A stretch of 64,000 bases of DNA from Lactobacillus sp. ESL0680 (GCF_029392855.1 NZ_CP113945.1:992001-1056000), one strand, 5' to 3'; shown: positions 1-10,492, counted from the stretch's first letter. A program made the numbers and translations. The notes: generated by a model not told the origin, from the letters alone.

Positions 1-2802
1 AGGACACTTATCATCAGGCAAGTCATAACCTGAACCATATTCACCATTTTCAAAGAACTTGGAATACTTACATTGCGGACACCGATAATGCGGCGCCAGT
101 GGATTAACTTCCGTAATTCCAGACATTGTTGCAACTAAACTTGAACCAACAGAACCCCGCGAACCAACCAAGTAACCGTCCTTATTCGACTTAGCAACCA
201 AGCGCTGTGAAATCAAATAAATAACTGCATAACCATTAGAAATAATCGAATTTAATTCCATTTCTAACCGGTCTTGAACAATTTTAGGCAGTGGCTTGCC
301 GTAAAGTTCATAAGCCTTATCGTAAGTCAGCCGTTTCATTTCTTCATCGGCATTATCAATGTGCGGTGGGAACAAACCATCCTTGATTGGTGCGATTTCT
401 TCAGTTGATTCCGCAATCTTATTCGGATTAGTAATCACAATCTCTTTAGCAGCATCTTCACCTAGAAAACTAAAGGCATCTAACATTTCCTGCGTACTAT
501 AAAAATGCAGGTCAGGCTGCGGTTTATTCCGATCCGGATTACTTCTTTGAGCAGAAATCAAAATCGTGCGGTAAATAGCATCATGTTCTTCAACATAGTG
601 GGCATCCCCCGTAGCCACAACCGGCTTATTCAATTCCTTACCCAGCTTATAGATATTAGTTAAAATTTCTTCTAGTTCAGCTTCATCGCTAATCAAATGG
701 TCCACAATCATCTGCGCGTAATTTGCCGGTGGTTGAACCTCAAGATAATCATAAAACTTGGCCTTTTTACGTGCCTCATCATAACCTTTTTGCATCATCG
801 CCACAAAAACGTCACCCTGCAGACAACCAGAACCATACAGTAAGCCCTCATGATATTGGGCGAGGTCAGATTTTGGTGTTCGTGGTATCCGGTAAAAGTC
901 TTTGGTGCTGGCGATTGAAACCAGCCGGTACATATTTTTAAGTCCCGCCTGATTTTTAGCTAAAATTGTCATGTGTGACGGCCGCGCCCGCTTAAAGACT
1001 TGACCGCGTGCGGCATAATCATTCATCTTACCTAGGTCATCTTCATCAAACTTAGCCTTAAAGGCATCAAGCAGTTTAAACATCAAATAACCTGTTGCTT
1101 CGGCATCTTGATTAGCGCGGTGGTGATGTTCCAGTACAACATTGTACTTCTTAGCCAGCGAATCTAATGTATGTCTTGTCTGTTCTGGGTGCAATAAGCG
1201 CGATACTTCCAATGTATCAACAACTGGTTGGGTAATTTCCTCAAGGCCAGTTCTTCTTAACGCCGCATTAACAAAACCAACATCGAACTGAACATTGTGG
1301 CCACATAATGGCCGGTCACCATAAAAATCTTGAAATTGTTTGATAACAACTGCTTCATCATCAGCCGCACTAACCATATCATCAGTAATCGAAGTCAAAT
1401 TAATCGTTTGCTCACTTAATGGGTGGTGCGGATTAATGAACTTATCGAACCGGTCAATGACTTCACCGTCTTTCATCTTGACGGCACCAATTTCAATAAT
1501 TGTGTCATAAACCGATGATAAACCAGTCGTTTCCACGTCAAAAATGACAAATTCTCGGTTTTCATACGTCATTGGCGCTGGATTTAGTACCAATAAAGCA
1601 TGGTCATCAATCATGTTGGCTTCAACGCCATAAACAATTTTAATCCCGTTTTTCTTACCAACGTTATAAGCTTCAGGGAAGGACTGCACATCGGCATGGT
1701 CAGTGATTGCGATTGCTTTTTGACCAAATTTTTTGGCAGCTAAAATAAAGTCGGTTGCCGTATTCGTAGCATCAAGCTGGCTCATATTAGTATGAAGATG
1801 CAATTCAACCCGCTTTTCATCACCCTGATACTTTTCGGTTCTGCCGACATGTTCGACAACTTCAAAGCTAGAAATATTGAACACAACATCATGCTGCCAC
1901 TGATCGTCAGCAGCTGACCCCTGCATCTTAGCCCAAGTGCCGGGCTTCAAGTCCGCAACACTTTTAATTTGCTCTTTATCAGAGACAAACTTCTTAAAAG
2001 AAATCGAATCGGTATAATCTGTAATTTCACCAGTAAAAATAATTGCGCCAGATTTTAATTCCCGACTTTCGGTATTAAAAATATTACCTTCGATAACGAC
2101 ATTTCTAGTGCCGTCAACGACATCCTTAATTTGCGTGATTGGCAGGCTTTCATCCAGCTTGCGGTTGCCGTAGCGCGTCTTCTTTGTCGGATAAGTTTGC
2201 GGTTTTGGCTTTTCTTTAGGTGGTGCCGCATTATACGCTTCTTGCATACTTTGTTCATGCTGCTCCTGCAATTGCTGCAGACTAGCCAAATTGCTCTGCG
2301 TGTTTTGCTCATCCAGCTGTGTTACAAATTTTAGGTTAAAGAAACCAAAGTCGCGCATTTCTTCAGCTAACTGATCCAAGAATTTTTGCTCAATTAAACC
2401 ATCAACCACTAGATTGTCAACGGGAATAATCCAACGCCCATCTTCTTTTTTGGGCTCGTGACTAGAGATAAATTCACGCGCAACCGGCTGTAAAATTTGT
2501 GAATTTTGAACCGCATAACGCCAATAATCAGTCAAATAATCGTCAGACCCATCTTGGGTACGGACAAAAAGACGCGTTTTGACAAATGAAGCAAAACTTG
2601 CATTAATTGCCTTGTTCAAAGCCGCATAGGTTTCAAATTTTAACGGCGTATTAAAAAGAACATGGATATCCCACTTATGTTCCTTAGCGTATACATCCAC
2701 GTTCTCAATTTCACCTTTTTGAAGTAAATCATTATCTGCAAATTGCTCAGGAAAATGAATCTGCTCTAAAAGGTGTAAAAAAAGTTTGTTTTTATCAGTC
2801 AC
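1..2802 (-). CDS. polC: DNA polymerase III alpha subunit, PolC type (3' part missing)
   Basis: Gram-positive replicative polymerase with built-in 3'-5' exonuclease. The visible 934 codons hold the N-terminal domain, an OB-fold region (about residues 220-320), the PHP domain starting near residue 331 (motif HLHTNM at 335-340) and the inserted DEDD exonuclease beginning near residue 417 (FDVETTG motif). The polymerase catalytic palm and C-terminus lie beyond the left edge; family length is about 1,440 residues. I place the start at a GTG, 6 bases after the proS stop, preceded by TTAGGATAA as a Shine-Dalgarno-like stretch. It is the last visible gene of the pyrH-frr-uppS-cdsA-rseP-proS-polC series. 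Confidence 0.95.
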   Translation of the reverse strand, partial: MTDKNKLFLHLLEQIHFPEQFADNDLLQKGEIENVDVYAKEHKWDIHVLFNTPLKFETYAALNKAINASFASFVKTRLFVRTQDGSDDYLTDYWRYAVQNSQILQPVAREFISSHEPKKEDGRWIIPVDNLVVDGLIEQKFLDQLAEEMRDFGFFNLKFVTQLDEQNTQSNLASLQQLQEQHEQSMQEAYNAAPPKEKPKPQTYPTKKTRYGNRKLDESLPITQIKDVVDGTRNVVIEGNIFNTESRELKSGAIIFTGEITDYTDSISFKKFVSDKEQIKSVADLKPGTWAKMQGSAADDQWQHDVVFNISSFEVVEHVGRTEKYQGDEKRVELHLHTNMSQLDATNTATDFILAAKKFGQKAIAITDHADVQSFPEAYNVGKKNGIKIVYGVEANMIDDHALLVLNPAPMTYENREFVIFDVETTGLSSVYDTIIEIGAVKMKDGEVIDRFDKFINPHHPLSEQTINLTSITDDMVSAADDEAVVIKQFQDFYGDRPLCGHNVQFDVGFVNAALRRTGLEEITQPVVDTLEVSRLLHPEQTRHTLDSLAKKYNVVLEHHHRANQDAEATGYLMFKLLDAFKAKFDEDDLGKMNDYAARGQVFKRARPSHMTILAKNQAGLKNMYRLVSIASTKDFYRIPRTPKSDLAQYHEGLLYGSGCLQGDVFVAMMQKGYDEARKKAKFYDYLEVQPPANYAQMIVDHLISDEAELEEILTNIYKLGKELNKPVVATGDAHYVEEHDAIYRTILISAQRSNPDRNKPQPDLHFYSTQEMLDAFSFLGEDAAKEIVITNPNKIAESTEEIAPIKDGLFPPHIDNADEEMKRLTYDKAYELYGKPLPKIVQDRLEMELNSIISNGYAVIYLISQRLVAKSNKDGYLVGSRGSVGSSLVATMSGITEVNPLAPHYRCPQCKYSKFFENGEYGSGYDLPDDKCP

Positions 2803-2808
2803 GAAAAA

Positions 2809-4509
2809 TTATCCTAACTCTTTATTTACAAAACTATCTAATTCAGTAACTGCAATTTCACTAGACTTCTCATCGGTTGGGCGCTTAACTTCGACAATGC
2901 CCTCGCTAGCCTTTTTACCAATTATAATTCGAATTGGTGCACCAACCAAGTCAGCATCAGCAAACTTAACACCCGCACGTTCATTACGATCATCATACAA
3001 TACATCATAATTAGCGCTGTATTTTTGCTCTAATTCTTCAGCTAGTTTAGTTTGTGCTTCATCCTTCATCTTCATTTGGACAATGTGCAAACTAAATGGC
3101 GCAATTTCTTTAGGCCAAGCAATACCGTGTTCTGTCGCATGTTGTTCTACAGCAGCTGACAACATTCTAGTAACACCGATACCGTATGACCCCATGATTA
3201 CTGGCTGCGTCTTACCGTTCTGATCTAAGAAGTCAGCACCCATGGTCTCAGTATAATAAGTACCTAACTTGAAAATATGACCAACTTCAATAGAAGTTGT
3301 AAATTTCAATGGTAAATGATCGACTGGATCAGGTTCACCTTCGTTAGCTACGCGAATGTCACCAAATTGATCGACCTTAAAGTCACGGTCAAGGTTGACA
3401 TTCTTTAATTGGTAACCAGTCTTATTAGCACCAACAACTACGTTGTAAAGGTTCTTTACTGTGTCATCAGCAACAATCTTATCAGCCCAATCAGCCTTAA
3501 CTGGACCAACGCCGCCCTTGTTAGCACCAGTAATTGCTAGTAATTCTTCATCAGTTGCTGTTCTTAATGAATCAGCATCAAGTAAGTGCGTCAACTTGAC
3601 TTCATTTACTTGCTTATCACCACGAATCAAAACTAGTACGTGTTCTTTTTCGTTAACAATGTAGAGAACACTCTTAACAATTCTGGTTGCAGGCACGTTC
3701 ATAAAATCAACTAAATCAGCAATTGTTTCTTGATCTGGTGTAGCAACCTCAGACATTTCTTGCAATTCTTCTTGCTCTTGCTTAAAGGTATCGTCACTAA
3801 CTGCCATTTCAAGGTTAGCTGAATAAGTACCAGTTTCATTAGTTGCAATAGTATCCTCACCAATTGCAGCAGGAGCTTGGAATTCAGTTGAGTTCTTACC
3901 ACCCATTGTACCGGAATCGGCAATTACTGGGTTTACTTGAACGCCGCAGCGACGATAGATTGCTTCAAAAGCCCGCTTCTCATCATCGAATTGTTCATCA
4001 AGTTGTTCGCGAGTTGCCGCAAAGCTATATGCATCAAGCATGATAAATTCGCGTCCCCGCAATAAACCAAAGCGTGGACGATTTTCATCACGGTACTTAG
4101 TTTGAATTTGGTACAGTGCAATCGGCATCTGCTTGTAGCTCTTAATGTTTTTAGCGACAATCTCGGTGAAAGTTTCTTCGTGAGTTGGCCCCAATAAACT
4201 TTCACGACCATGACGATCCTTTAAGCGGAACATTTCTGGACCATACTTTTGTAACCGGCCTGATTCTTCCCAAAGTGAAGCTGGCAGAAAATGTGGCATG
4301 GACATTTCTGGCACATTAATTTTTGCCATTTCTTCTTCCATAATATTCTCAGCCTTACGTAAAACGCGATAGCCTAGTGGCAAATAAGCATAAACACCAG
4401 CTGTAACTTGGCGAATATAGCCACCGCGCAACATTAATTGGTGACTTTTAGCCACAGCATCAGAAGGTGCCTCTTTCAATGTTGGCATAAATAATTTAGA
4501 TTGACGCAT
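2809..4509 (-). CDS. proS: Prolyl-tRNA synthetase (bacterial type with editing domain)
   Basis: Cytoplasmic class II aminoacyl-tRNA synthetase charging tRNA-Pro. The 566 residues match the long bacterial ProRS. Class II motif 2 is seen around residues 139-162 (YRDENRPRFGLLRGREF), motif 3 near 442-452 (GSYGIGVTRML), and between them lies a domain of roughly 180 residues corresponding to the INS domain that clears mischarged alanine. The C-terminal anticodon-binding domain follows (ending NKELG). It sits between rseP and polC in the same direction, with 30 bases to rseP and 6 to polC, so cotranscription is likely. The first residues (MRQSKLF) match the family start. Confidence 0.97.
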   Translation of the reverse strand: MRQSKLFMPTLKEAPSDAVAKSHQLMLRGGYIRQVTAGVYAYLPLGYRVLRKAENIMEEEMAKINVPEMSMPHFLPASLWEESGRLQKYGPEMFRLKDRHGRESLLGPTHEETFTEIVAKNIKSYKQMPIALYQIQTKYRDENRPRFGLLRGREFIMLDAYSFAATREQLDEQFDDEKRAFEAIYRRCGVQVNPVIADSGTMGGKNSTEFQAPAAIGEDTIATNETGTYSANLEMAVSDDTFKQEQEELQEMSEVATPDQETIADLVDFMNVPATRIVKSVLYIVNEKEHVLVLIRGDKQVNEVKLTHLLDADSLRTATDEELLAITGANKGGVGPVKADWADKIVADDTVKNLYNVVVGANKTGYQLKNVNLDRDFKVDQFGDIRVANEGEPDPVDHLPLKFTTSIEVGHIFKLGTYYTETMGADFLDQNGKTQPVIMGSYGIGVTRMLSAAVEQHATEHGIAWPKEIAPFSLHIVQMKMKDEAQTKLAEELEQKYSANYDVLYDDRNERAGVKFADADLVGAPIRIIIGKKASEGIVEVKRPTDEKSSEIAVTELDSFVNKELG

Positions 4510-4539
4510 TAATTTTCTCCCAAGAAAAATAAAAATTTT

Positions 4540-5796
4540 CTATTTAATAAAGTAACGATAAATATCATTACCAGTAACCGCAATAATTAGAACTAACAAT
4601 AAGCCAAAGCCGATTAGTTCAACAATTGCTTCGTGATCTTCAGAAATTGGCTTTCTGCGGATAATTTCAATAATATTGAGCAAGAACTTACCACCATCAA
4701 GACCAGGAATTGGAATTAGATTGACAATTCCTAAGTTGATTGAAATCATTGCCAAGAAGGCAAGAATGTAAGAAAAGCCCATTTTAGAAACTTGTGAAGT
4801 TTCCGAATAAATACCAACTGGACCAGATAACTTGTTTAAACTGAAGTGTCTAAATAAGCCACCGACAGCATTAAAAATCATGCCTGTGGTAGATACAGCA
4901 GTATCCCAGCCACGCTTCAATTTTGCACTTGCATGCTCATCACTGCGTGCCAAAATCCCAATTTGATAGCTTGTTTGTCCTTGCGACTTAACAGCCTTTG
5001 GGCGCACCTTAACGACTTTCTTTTGGCCGTTTTCAATCAGAGTAATTGCAATTGTTTTTCCCTTACTTTGATCGACTTGTGCTGCAAGGTCGTTAAAAGA
5101 AGACGTTTGGTGACCATTGATTGCGACAAACTTGTCTCCAGGCTTAATCTTAGCAACTTGTGCCGATGACCCCGGATTAACCTGCCCAATCGTTGTCGTT
5201 GCAGGACCAGGAACTGTAAATGTCCAGATTAAAAAAACTACAAAGCCCAAAATAATATTCATTAATGGACCAGCTATGTTAGTCGCAAGCTTTTGCCAGA
5301 CATTTGCCTGTTGAAATTGAGTATCCCGTGGGGCAATTACTAATTCAGTCTTAGATTGATCGATGATTGTAGCATTATGATTAACCTGATAAGTAACCAG
5401 CTTTTCTTCATCACCATTTTCATATCCAGTAATGACCAATTCATCGACTAAGTCAGACTTAGTGACTTGAACGGGAATACCTTCAATTGGAATATCGGAT
5501 TCTGAAGCATCAATTTTTACCACTTCATTTTGTTCGTTCAATTGTAAGATAACCGTCATCCCTGGATCTAATTTGGCCTCATCATCTTTACTTGCCAAAC
5601 GTACATATCCGCCTAACGGCAGCCAACGAATTGTATAAGTAGTTGGATTACGCCACACTTGAAAAAGCTTCGGTCCCATTCCAATGGAAAATTCCCGCAC
5701 CAAAATACCGCATTTTTTAGCGACAATAAAGTGACCAAATTCATGAACAAAAACAAGAATGCCAAATACAACTAAAAAGATTAGTATGCCCTTCAA
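4540..5796 (-). CDS. rseP: Intramembrane zinc metalloprotease RseP/RasP (site-2 protease)
   Basis: Membrane protease that cuts transmembrane anchors of anti-sigma factors, leftover signal peptides and similar substrates. The HEFGH zinc motif is at residues 18-22 in the first membrane segment, a PDZ domain lies around 200-280, and the third zinc ligand motif (LDGGK) is near residue 365 in a late membrane segment. A roughly 120-residue extracytoplasmic insertion between helix 1 and the PDZ domain is usual for the Firmicute branch. Length 418 is normal. Cotranscribed with cdsA (10-base gap) and followed by proS. RasP is the Bacillus name for the same family. Confidence 0.95.
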   Translation of the reverse strand: MKGILIFLVVFGILVFVHEFGHFIVAKKCGILVREFSIGMGPKLFQVWRNPTTYTIRWLPLGGYVRLASKDDEAKLDPGMTVILQLNEQNEVVKIDASESDIPIEGIPVQVTKSDLVDELVITGYENGDEEKLVTYQVNHNATIIDQSKTELVIAPRDTQFQQANVWQKLATNIAGPLMNIILGFVVFLIWTFTVPGPATTTIGQVNPGSSAQVAKIKPGDKFVAINGHQTSSFNDLAAQVDQSKGKTIAITLIENGQKKVVKVRPKAVKSQGQTSYQIGILARSDEHASAKLKRGWDTAVSTTGMIFNAVGGLFRHFSLNKLSGPVGIYSETSQVSKMGFSYILAFLAMISINLGIVNLIPIPGLDGGKFLLNIIEIIRRKPISEDHEAIVELIGFGLLLVLIIAVTGNDIYRYFIK

Positions 5797-5806
5797 TAGA
5801 ATTCTC

Positions 5807-6604
5807 CTAGTGCATAATACCTAACAAAGCAGCAACTACTGGTAATACAAATAGCATACTGTCGAACCGGTCCAAGATACCACCGTGGCCCGGCAAAATT
5901 TTACCAGAATCTTTTACGCCGTAATAACGTTTATAAGCAGATTCTACCAAGTCTCCCATTTGTCCTACAATTGAAAGGAAGAAGGCAATGATAATCATTT
6001 GTACTTGTGGGTAACCTACTTTAACACAGTAGACGTAAATTGCCGCACAAATAACCGCACAAATAGTTCCGCCGATTGAACCTTCCCAGGTCTTATTCGG
6101 ACTAATTACTGGCCATAACTTATGCTTACCAGCCTTGCGGCCAATCATGTACGCACCAGTATCGGTCAACCAAACCACAACAAAGACATAGCACAAAAGG
6201 GCTAACCCGTTGTTACTGTTTCTAATGGCTGCCATATAGTGAAAACCTGTCCCAATGTACAGTGATGCCAATGTATAGACACCAACGTCATCAAAGGTCG
6301 TTTTATTTTTTGATAAAACTGTCCATGTCAGCATTAACATAATAACGGCAAAGTACATACCGTACTTTGACCAATGCCATGGCATTCCCTTAATGAAACT
6401 ATCCGGCACAGCCCAAATAATGGTTGCTAATAATGCCAGCAAAAAATTAACTGACACCAGAATTTGTTTTTTCATTAAGAAAACTTCACTGATACCCACT
6501 GCCGCAAAAGCCACAGTCAGCCAGTCCATCCAAAGACCACCAGCGATAACAATCGGAATAAATAAAATTAAAGCAATAACTGCTGTAATAACACGTTGTT
6601 TCAT
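5807..6604 (-). CDS. cdsA: Phosphatidate cytidylyltransferase
   Basis: Makes CDP-diacylglycerol from phosphatidic acid and CTP, the branch point for phosphatidylglycerol and cardiolipin. The 265-residue protein is strongly hydrophobic with about seven to eight membrane helices. The family signature is complete near the C-terminus: SAYKRYYGVKDSG followed by HGGILDRFD, which holds the conserved Lys-Asp and Asp residues. It lies between uppS (9-base gap) and rseP, the standard Firmicute order. Confidence 0.96.
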   Translation of the reverse strand: MKQRVITAVIALILFIPIVIAGGLWMDWLTVAFAAVGISEVFLMKKQILVSVNFLLALLATIIWAVPDSFIKGMPWHWSKYGMYFAVIMLMLTWTVLSKNKTTFDDVGVYTLASLYIGTGFHYMAAIRNSNNGLALLCYVFVVVWLTDTGAYMIGRKAGKHKLWPVISPNKTWEGSIGGTICAVICAAIYVYCVKVGYPQVQMIIIAFFLSIVGQMGDLVESAYKRYYGVKDSGKILPGHGGILDRFDSMLFVLPVVAALLGIMH

Positions 6605-6613
6605 ATAAACTAC

Positions 6614-7345
6614 CTAACTATCTGATTCATCAACTTTACCAAATCGGCGGTTGCGATTTTGAAACTCACTTACAAATTTTTGTAAGTCTTCTTCATTAAA
6701 GTCCGGCCAATTTTTAGGACTGAAGGCTAACTCTGAATAGGCTAACTGCCAAAGTAAAAAATTAGAAATCCGCTGTTCTCCTGAAGTTCTAATAAGCAAG
6801 TCTGGGTCACGAAAAGCACCAAACTTAGCTGTCATCAAGCGCTGTGAGATCATTTCTTCGTCAATTTGCTCGCTAGAAATCGCGCCGCTTTCAATCATGC
6901 CGCCTAATTCCTTAACCGCCGAAGTAATTTCGCTGCGTGAGCCATAATTAAAGGCAAAGTTCAAAATTAAGCCGGTGTTATCAGCAGTTTCGGCCATTGC
7001 TCGTTGAACAACCTTATAAGTCTTGGGCGGTAATTGATCCAAGTAACCCATAATGTTCACCTTAACATTATTCGCCATTAACGTTGGCATAAACTTGTCA
7101 AAAAAGCGAACGGGTAAGTTCATCAAATAAGCAACTTCTTCTTTAGGACGAGCCCAATTTTCAGTAGAAAATGCGTAAAGCGTCAAAACCTTAATGCCTA
7201 ATTTATCGGCAGCAAGTGTAATCCGCTCAACATTATTCATTCCCTCATGATGACCAGCAACTCGCGGCTTACCTTGTTTGCGAGCCCAGCGGCCATTACC
7301 ATCCATGATAATCGCAAGGTGATTTAATTGATTCTTTTCTGCCAT
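6614..7345 (-). CDS. uppS: Undecaprenyl diphosphate synthase (cis-prenyltransferase)
   Basis: Extends farnesyl diphosphate with isopentenyl units to C55 undecaprenyl diphosphate, the lipid carrier for cell-wall synthesis. The catalytic MDGNGRWA motif begins at residue 14 (Asp15), followed by the substrate loop ([11 protein letters not shown]). Later family motifs are visible, including [19 protein letters not shown] and the SELAF stretch near the C-terminus. Length 243 is typical. Gap to frr upstream is 8 bases, so translation coupling is plausible. Confidence 0.97.
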   Translation of the reverse strand: MAEKNQLNHLAIIMDGNGRWARKQGKPRVAGHHEGMNNVERITLAADKLGIKVLTLYAFSTENWARPKEEVAYLMNLPVRFFDKFMPTLMANNVKVNIMGYLDQLPPKTYKVVQRAMAETADNTGLILNFAFNYGSRSEITSAVKELGGMIESGAISSEQIDEEMISQRLMTAKFGAFRDPDLLIRTSGEQRISNFLLWQLAYSELAFSPKNWPDFNEEDLQKFVSEFQNRNRRFGKVDESDS

Positions 7346-7353
7346 TCTGCTTA

Positions 7354-7911
7354 CTAACCTTCAGTAATTTCAGTCCGCTTTTTGTCAGCTACTTCATCAA
7401 TTTTCTTAGTTGCATTGTCCGTAGCCTTTTGCACTTGTTTTTCTAAATTACGTTGTTCATCTTCAGTAATTTCGTCATCTTTTTGTTGCTTCTTCAAGCT
7501 ATTCATCGCATCGCGGCGAACGTTTCTGACAGCAATTTTTGCTTCTTCGGCTAACTTATTAACTTCCTTGGCGATTTCTTGACGTCTCTCACCAGTTAAT
7601 TGCGGAATAACCAATCTGATTACCTTACCATCGTTAGCAGGTGTTAATCCTAAGTTTGAAGCAAGCAAGGCATGTTCAATATCGTCTAAACTGCTTTGGT
7701 CATATGGTGTAATCAATAATACACGTGGCTCTGGAATAGTCACACTGGACATTTGCGTAAGTGGCGTTGGCGCACCATAATAGTCAACCTTAACACTTTC
7801 TAAAATTGCGGCATTCGCAACCCCAGCCCTAATTGAGCCAAGATTCTTTTGAAAAACCGTAATTGACTTGTCCATATTTTCTTGGGCTTTTTTAATTGTT
7901 TCGTTATTCAT
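7354..7911 (-). CDS. frr: Ribosome recycling factor
   Basis: Splits post-termination ribosomes with EF-G. The 185 residues match the RRF family over its whole length: the N-terminal helix, the beta domain with [16 protein letters not shown] (about 50-65), and the long C-terminal helices rich in Lys and Glu. The start codon overlaps the pyrH stop by one base (TAATG arrangement), a sign of translational coupling. The pyrH-frr pair is nearly universal in bacteria. Confidence 0.98.
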   Translation of the reverse strand: MNNETIKKAQENMDKSITVFQKNLGSIRAGVANAAILESVKVDYYGAPTPLTQMSSVTIPEPRVLLITPYDQSSLDDIEHALLASNLGLTPANDGKVIRLVIPQLTGERRQEIAKEVNKLAEEAKIAVRNVRRDAMNSLKKQQKDDEITEDEQRNLEKQVQKATDNATKKIDEVADKKRTEITEG

Positions 7912-8636
7912 TATTTACCACCTTCAATAATAGTCCCAATTGGTTCACCCATGACTGCCTTCTTAATATTTCCTTCAGTATTAACGTTAAACACAATAAG
8001 CGGTATGTTTGTATCCATTGATAGAGAGCTTGCTGTCCGATCCATTACCTTTAAATCTTTGGCAATTAAATCAAGCTGCGTTAGTTCTTGATACTTCTTA
8101 GCATTAGGATCAAGCTTAGGGTCAGCTGAATAAACTCCGTCAACACCATTCTTGGCCATCAAAATGACATCGGCATTAATTTCAGCAGCACGCAATGCGG
8201 CTGTTGTATCGGTTGAAAAGTATGGATTACCTGTTCCACCACCCATAATTACAACGCGGCCCTTTTCTAAATGACGAATTGCCTTTCTTCTAATGTACGG
8301 CTCAGCAATTTGCCGCATTTCAATCGAGGTCTGTAATCTAGTTGGCACGCCAACATGTTCTAAACCATCTTGAAGAGCTAACCCATTCATGATGGTTGCA
8401 AGCATTCCCATGTAATCAGCTTGTGAGCGTTCCATTCCTAGCTTTTCACCAGTTTCACCGCGCCACATGTTGCCGCCGCCGCAGACAATACCAATATCAA
8501 CGCCTAAATCGTGAACCGACTTAATTTCCTGGGCTAAATGACTAATAACTGTGGGATCAATTCCTGATCCCTTATCACCAGCAAGAGCTTCACCGGAAAT
8601 TTTTAAAATAACACGCTTATATTTAACTTTAGTCAT
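7911..8636 (-). CDS. pyrH: UMP kinase
   Basis: Phosphorylates UMP to UDP; hexameric, of the amino-acid-kinase fold. The start is set by GAGGAGG seven bases before ATG at 8636, giving 241 residues ([20 protein letters not shown]); longer upstream readings lack a ribosome site and family similarity. Visible motifs are the N-terminal KISGEAL, the glycine loop [31 protein letters not shown], and the acceptor-side [13 protein letters not shown]. An extended -10 promoter sits about 24 bases upstream, so this gene probably starts the long pyrH-to-polC transcript. Confidence 0.97.
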   Translation of the reverse strand: MTKVKYKRVILKISGEALAGDKGSGIDPTVISHLAQEIKSVHDLGVDIGIVCGGGNMWRGETGEKLGMERSQADYMGMLATIMNGLALQDGLEHVGVPTRLQTSIEMRQIAEPYIRRKAIRHLEKGRVVIMGGGTGNPYFSTDTTAALRAAEINADVILMAKNGVDGVYSADPKLDPNAKKYQELTQLDLIAKDLKVMDRTASSLSMDTNIPLIVFNVNTEGNIKKAVMGEPIGTIIEGGK

Positions 8637-8659
8637 AGTGACCTCCTCATCATCTAAAT

Positions 8660-8668
8660 ATTTTACCA
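8660..8668 (-). promoter_or_regulatory. Probable extended -10 promoter of pyrH
   Basis: On the minus strand TGGTAAAAT (TGn plus -10 hexamer) lies 24 bases before the pyrH start. The -35 region is weak (GACAAT-like, spacing about 17-18). It stands between the tsf terminator and pyrH, where a new transcript is needed. Confidence 0.5.
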
Positions 8669-8721
8669 TATTAAGCATTAAATTGTCTGACGACAAAATA
8701 AAAGACAACAATTTTATCCAG

Positions 8722-8753
8722 AAAAAAAGAGAAGGCATTTACCCTCTCTTTTT
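8722..8753 (-). terminator. Intrinsic terminator after tsf
   Basis: Hairpin of AGAGAGGG and CCTTCTCT arms with a short loop, followed by a run of seven T on the minus strand. It lies 15 bases beyond the tsf stop and before the pyrH promoter, separating the rpsB-tsf transcript from the pyrH series. Confidence 0.85.
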
Positions 8754-8767
8754 AATTAACAAATAAA

Positions 8768-9643
8768 TTACTTCATTTGTTCTTGTACTTCAGCAGCAAA
8801 GTCTTCTTGCTTCTTTTCGATACCTTCGCCAACTTCGTAACGGGTAAAGCTAACAACTTCGCCGCCTTCTGACTTAGCATATTCAGCAACAGTCTTGTCA
8901 GAATCTTTAACGTAAGGTTGGTCAACTAAACAAATTTCACTTAAGTACTTGTTTACACGACCTTCAACGATCTTAGGAATAATGTTGGCAGGCTTGCCTT
9001 CATTTTCAGTTTCCTTAGTAAAGACATCTTTTTGACGGTCAAAGTCAGCCTTTGGTACAGAATCTTTGTTCAAGTATTCTGGGTTGATTGCAGCAACGTG
9101 CATTGCAATGTTCTTAGCTGCTTCTTCATTTGCACCCTTTAAGGTAGCAAGAGCAACAATTGAACCACCATTGTGCTTGTAAGCACCGAATACTTCGTCA
9201 TCGTTCTTAGTTACTAAGTCGAATCTTCTTAAAGTAATCTTTTCACCGATAACTGCAGTCAAGTTGGTGATTTCTTCACCAATTGTTGAGTCACCCATTG
9301 GTGCCTTTAATGCTTCTTCAACATTAGCTGGCTTAGCAGCAAGGATTGCTTTAGTCACATCATCAACTAACTTAATGAACTTGTCATTTGAAGAAACAAA
9401 GTCAGTTTCTGAATTGATTTCAACTAAAGCAGCAGTGTTGCCACTAAATGCATATTCAGCTAAACCTTCAGCAGCAATTCTGCCTGACTTTTTAGCAGCT
9501 TTAGCAACACCGTTTTCTCTTAAAATATCGATTGCCTTTTCAACGTCTCCATCAGCCTTTACTAAAGCCTTCTTGGAGTCCATCATACCAGCACCGGTAC
9601 GATCACGTAATTCTTTAACTTGCTTAGCAGTAATATTTGCCAT
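8768..9643 (-). CDS. tsf: Translation elongation factor Ts
   Basis: Nucleotide exchange factor for EF-Tu. The N-terminal UBA-like region begins MANITAKQVKELRDRTGAGM and carries the TGAGMMDSKKAL signature, followed by the core with NSETDFVSSND (about residues 79-89), the contact region for EF-Tu. Length 291 is the usual Firmicute size. It follows rpsB with a 31-base gap without a terminator and has a good ribosome site (AGGAGG), so it is cotranscribed from the rpsB promoter. Confidence 0.98.
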   Translation of the reverse strand: MANITAKQVKELRDRTGAGMMDSKKALVKADGDVEKAIDILRENGVAKAAKKSGRIAAEGLAEYAFSGNTAALVEINSETDFVSSNDKFIKLVDDVTKAILAAKPANVEEALKAPMGDSTIGEEITNLTAVIGEKITLRRFDLVTKNDDEVFGAYKHNGGSIVALATLKGANEEAAKNIAMHVAAINPEYLNKDSVPKADFDRQKDVFTKETENEGKPANIIPKIVEGRVNKYLSEICLVDQPYVKDSDKTVAEYAKSEGGEVVSFTRYEVGEGIEKKQEDFAAEVQEQMK

Positions 9644-9674
9644 TGATGTGTCCTCCTAGTTTAGAAACAGTAAC

Positions 9675-10463
9675 TTATTCTTTGTCTGAATCTTCTTCAG
9701 TAGTTTCTGCTTCTTCAACGTTTTCATCGTCAGCAGCACCGTTAGCCATTTCAACTTCAACGCTCTCGTCGTCATCGTCTTGACCTTGCTTACCTTCGAT
9801 AACTGCGTCAGCCATCGCACCTGAAATAAGGCGGATAGCACGGATAGCGTCATCGTTTGAAGGGATAACAACGTCAACTGGAGTTGGGTCAGTATTAGTG
9901 TCAACCATTGCGACAACAGGAATACCTAAAATGTTAGCTTCGTGAACAGCAATCTTTTCCTTCTTAGGATCAACTACGAACAAAACATCTGGGATTCTAG
10001 GCATATCTTCGATACCACCTAAGAATCTTTCAAGCTTGTCCATTTCCTTAGTCAAAAGTGAAGCTTCCTTCTTTGGCAGTACTTCAAAAGTACCGTCTTC
10101 TGACATCTTCTTTAAGTCCTTTAATCTTTGTACTCGGCTTTGGATAGTCTTCCAGTTAGTCAAAGTACCACCTAACCAACGTTGGTTAACGAAGTATTGA
10201 CCAGCACGAGTTGCTTCTTCAGCGATTGAATCTTGAGCTTGCTTCTTGGTTCCTACAAAAAGAACTACGCCACCTTGTTGAGCAACAGCTCTAACAAAAG
10301 CATAAGCATCATCCAACATCTTGATTGTCTTTTGCAAGTCAATGATGTAGATACCATTTCTTTGAGTAAAAATGTAAGGAGCCATCTTTGGATCCCATCT
10401 TCTAGTTTGGTGACCGAAGTGGACACCAGCTTCAAGTAATTGTTTCATTGAAACTACTGACAT
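9675..10463 (-). CDS. rpsB: 30S ribosomal protein S2
   Basis: Late-assembling protein of the small subunit that helps bind S1-type factors and mRNA. The protein begins [20 protein letters not shown], the family start, and carries the usual coiled-coil region and [19 protein letters not shown]. After the conserved core ends near residue 225 there is an acidic tail of about 37 residues (rich in Asp, Glu, Ala) that is not part of the S2 fold. First gene of the rpsB-tsf operon, with its own promoter and a leader that can fold. Confidence 0.98.
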   Translation of the reverse strand: MSVVSMKQLLEAGVHFGHQTRRWDPKMAPYIFTQRNGIYIIDLQKTIKMLDDAYAFVRAVAQQGGVVLFVGTKKQAQDSIAEEATRAGQYFVNQRWLGGTLTNWKTIQSRVQRLKDLKKMSEDGTFEVLPKKEASLLTKEMDKLERFLGGIEDMPRIPDVLFVVDPKKEKIAVHEANILGIPVVAMVDTNTDPTPVDVVIPSNDDAIRAIRLISGAMADAVIEGKQGQDDDDESVEVEMANGAADDENVEEAETTEEDSDKE

Positions 10464-10492
10464 AATAAATTCCTCCTATGGTTTTTGTCCTC

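Noticed and set aside
8637-8738. Longer N-terminus for pyrH
   Set aside because: The extra residues have no family similarity and cross the promoter; GAGGAGG fixes the ATG at 8636.
9264-9659. 131-residue plus-strand frame opposite tsf
   Set aside because: Shadow of the highly biased tsf codons; no promoter or ribosome site.
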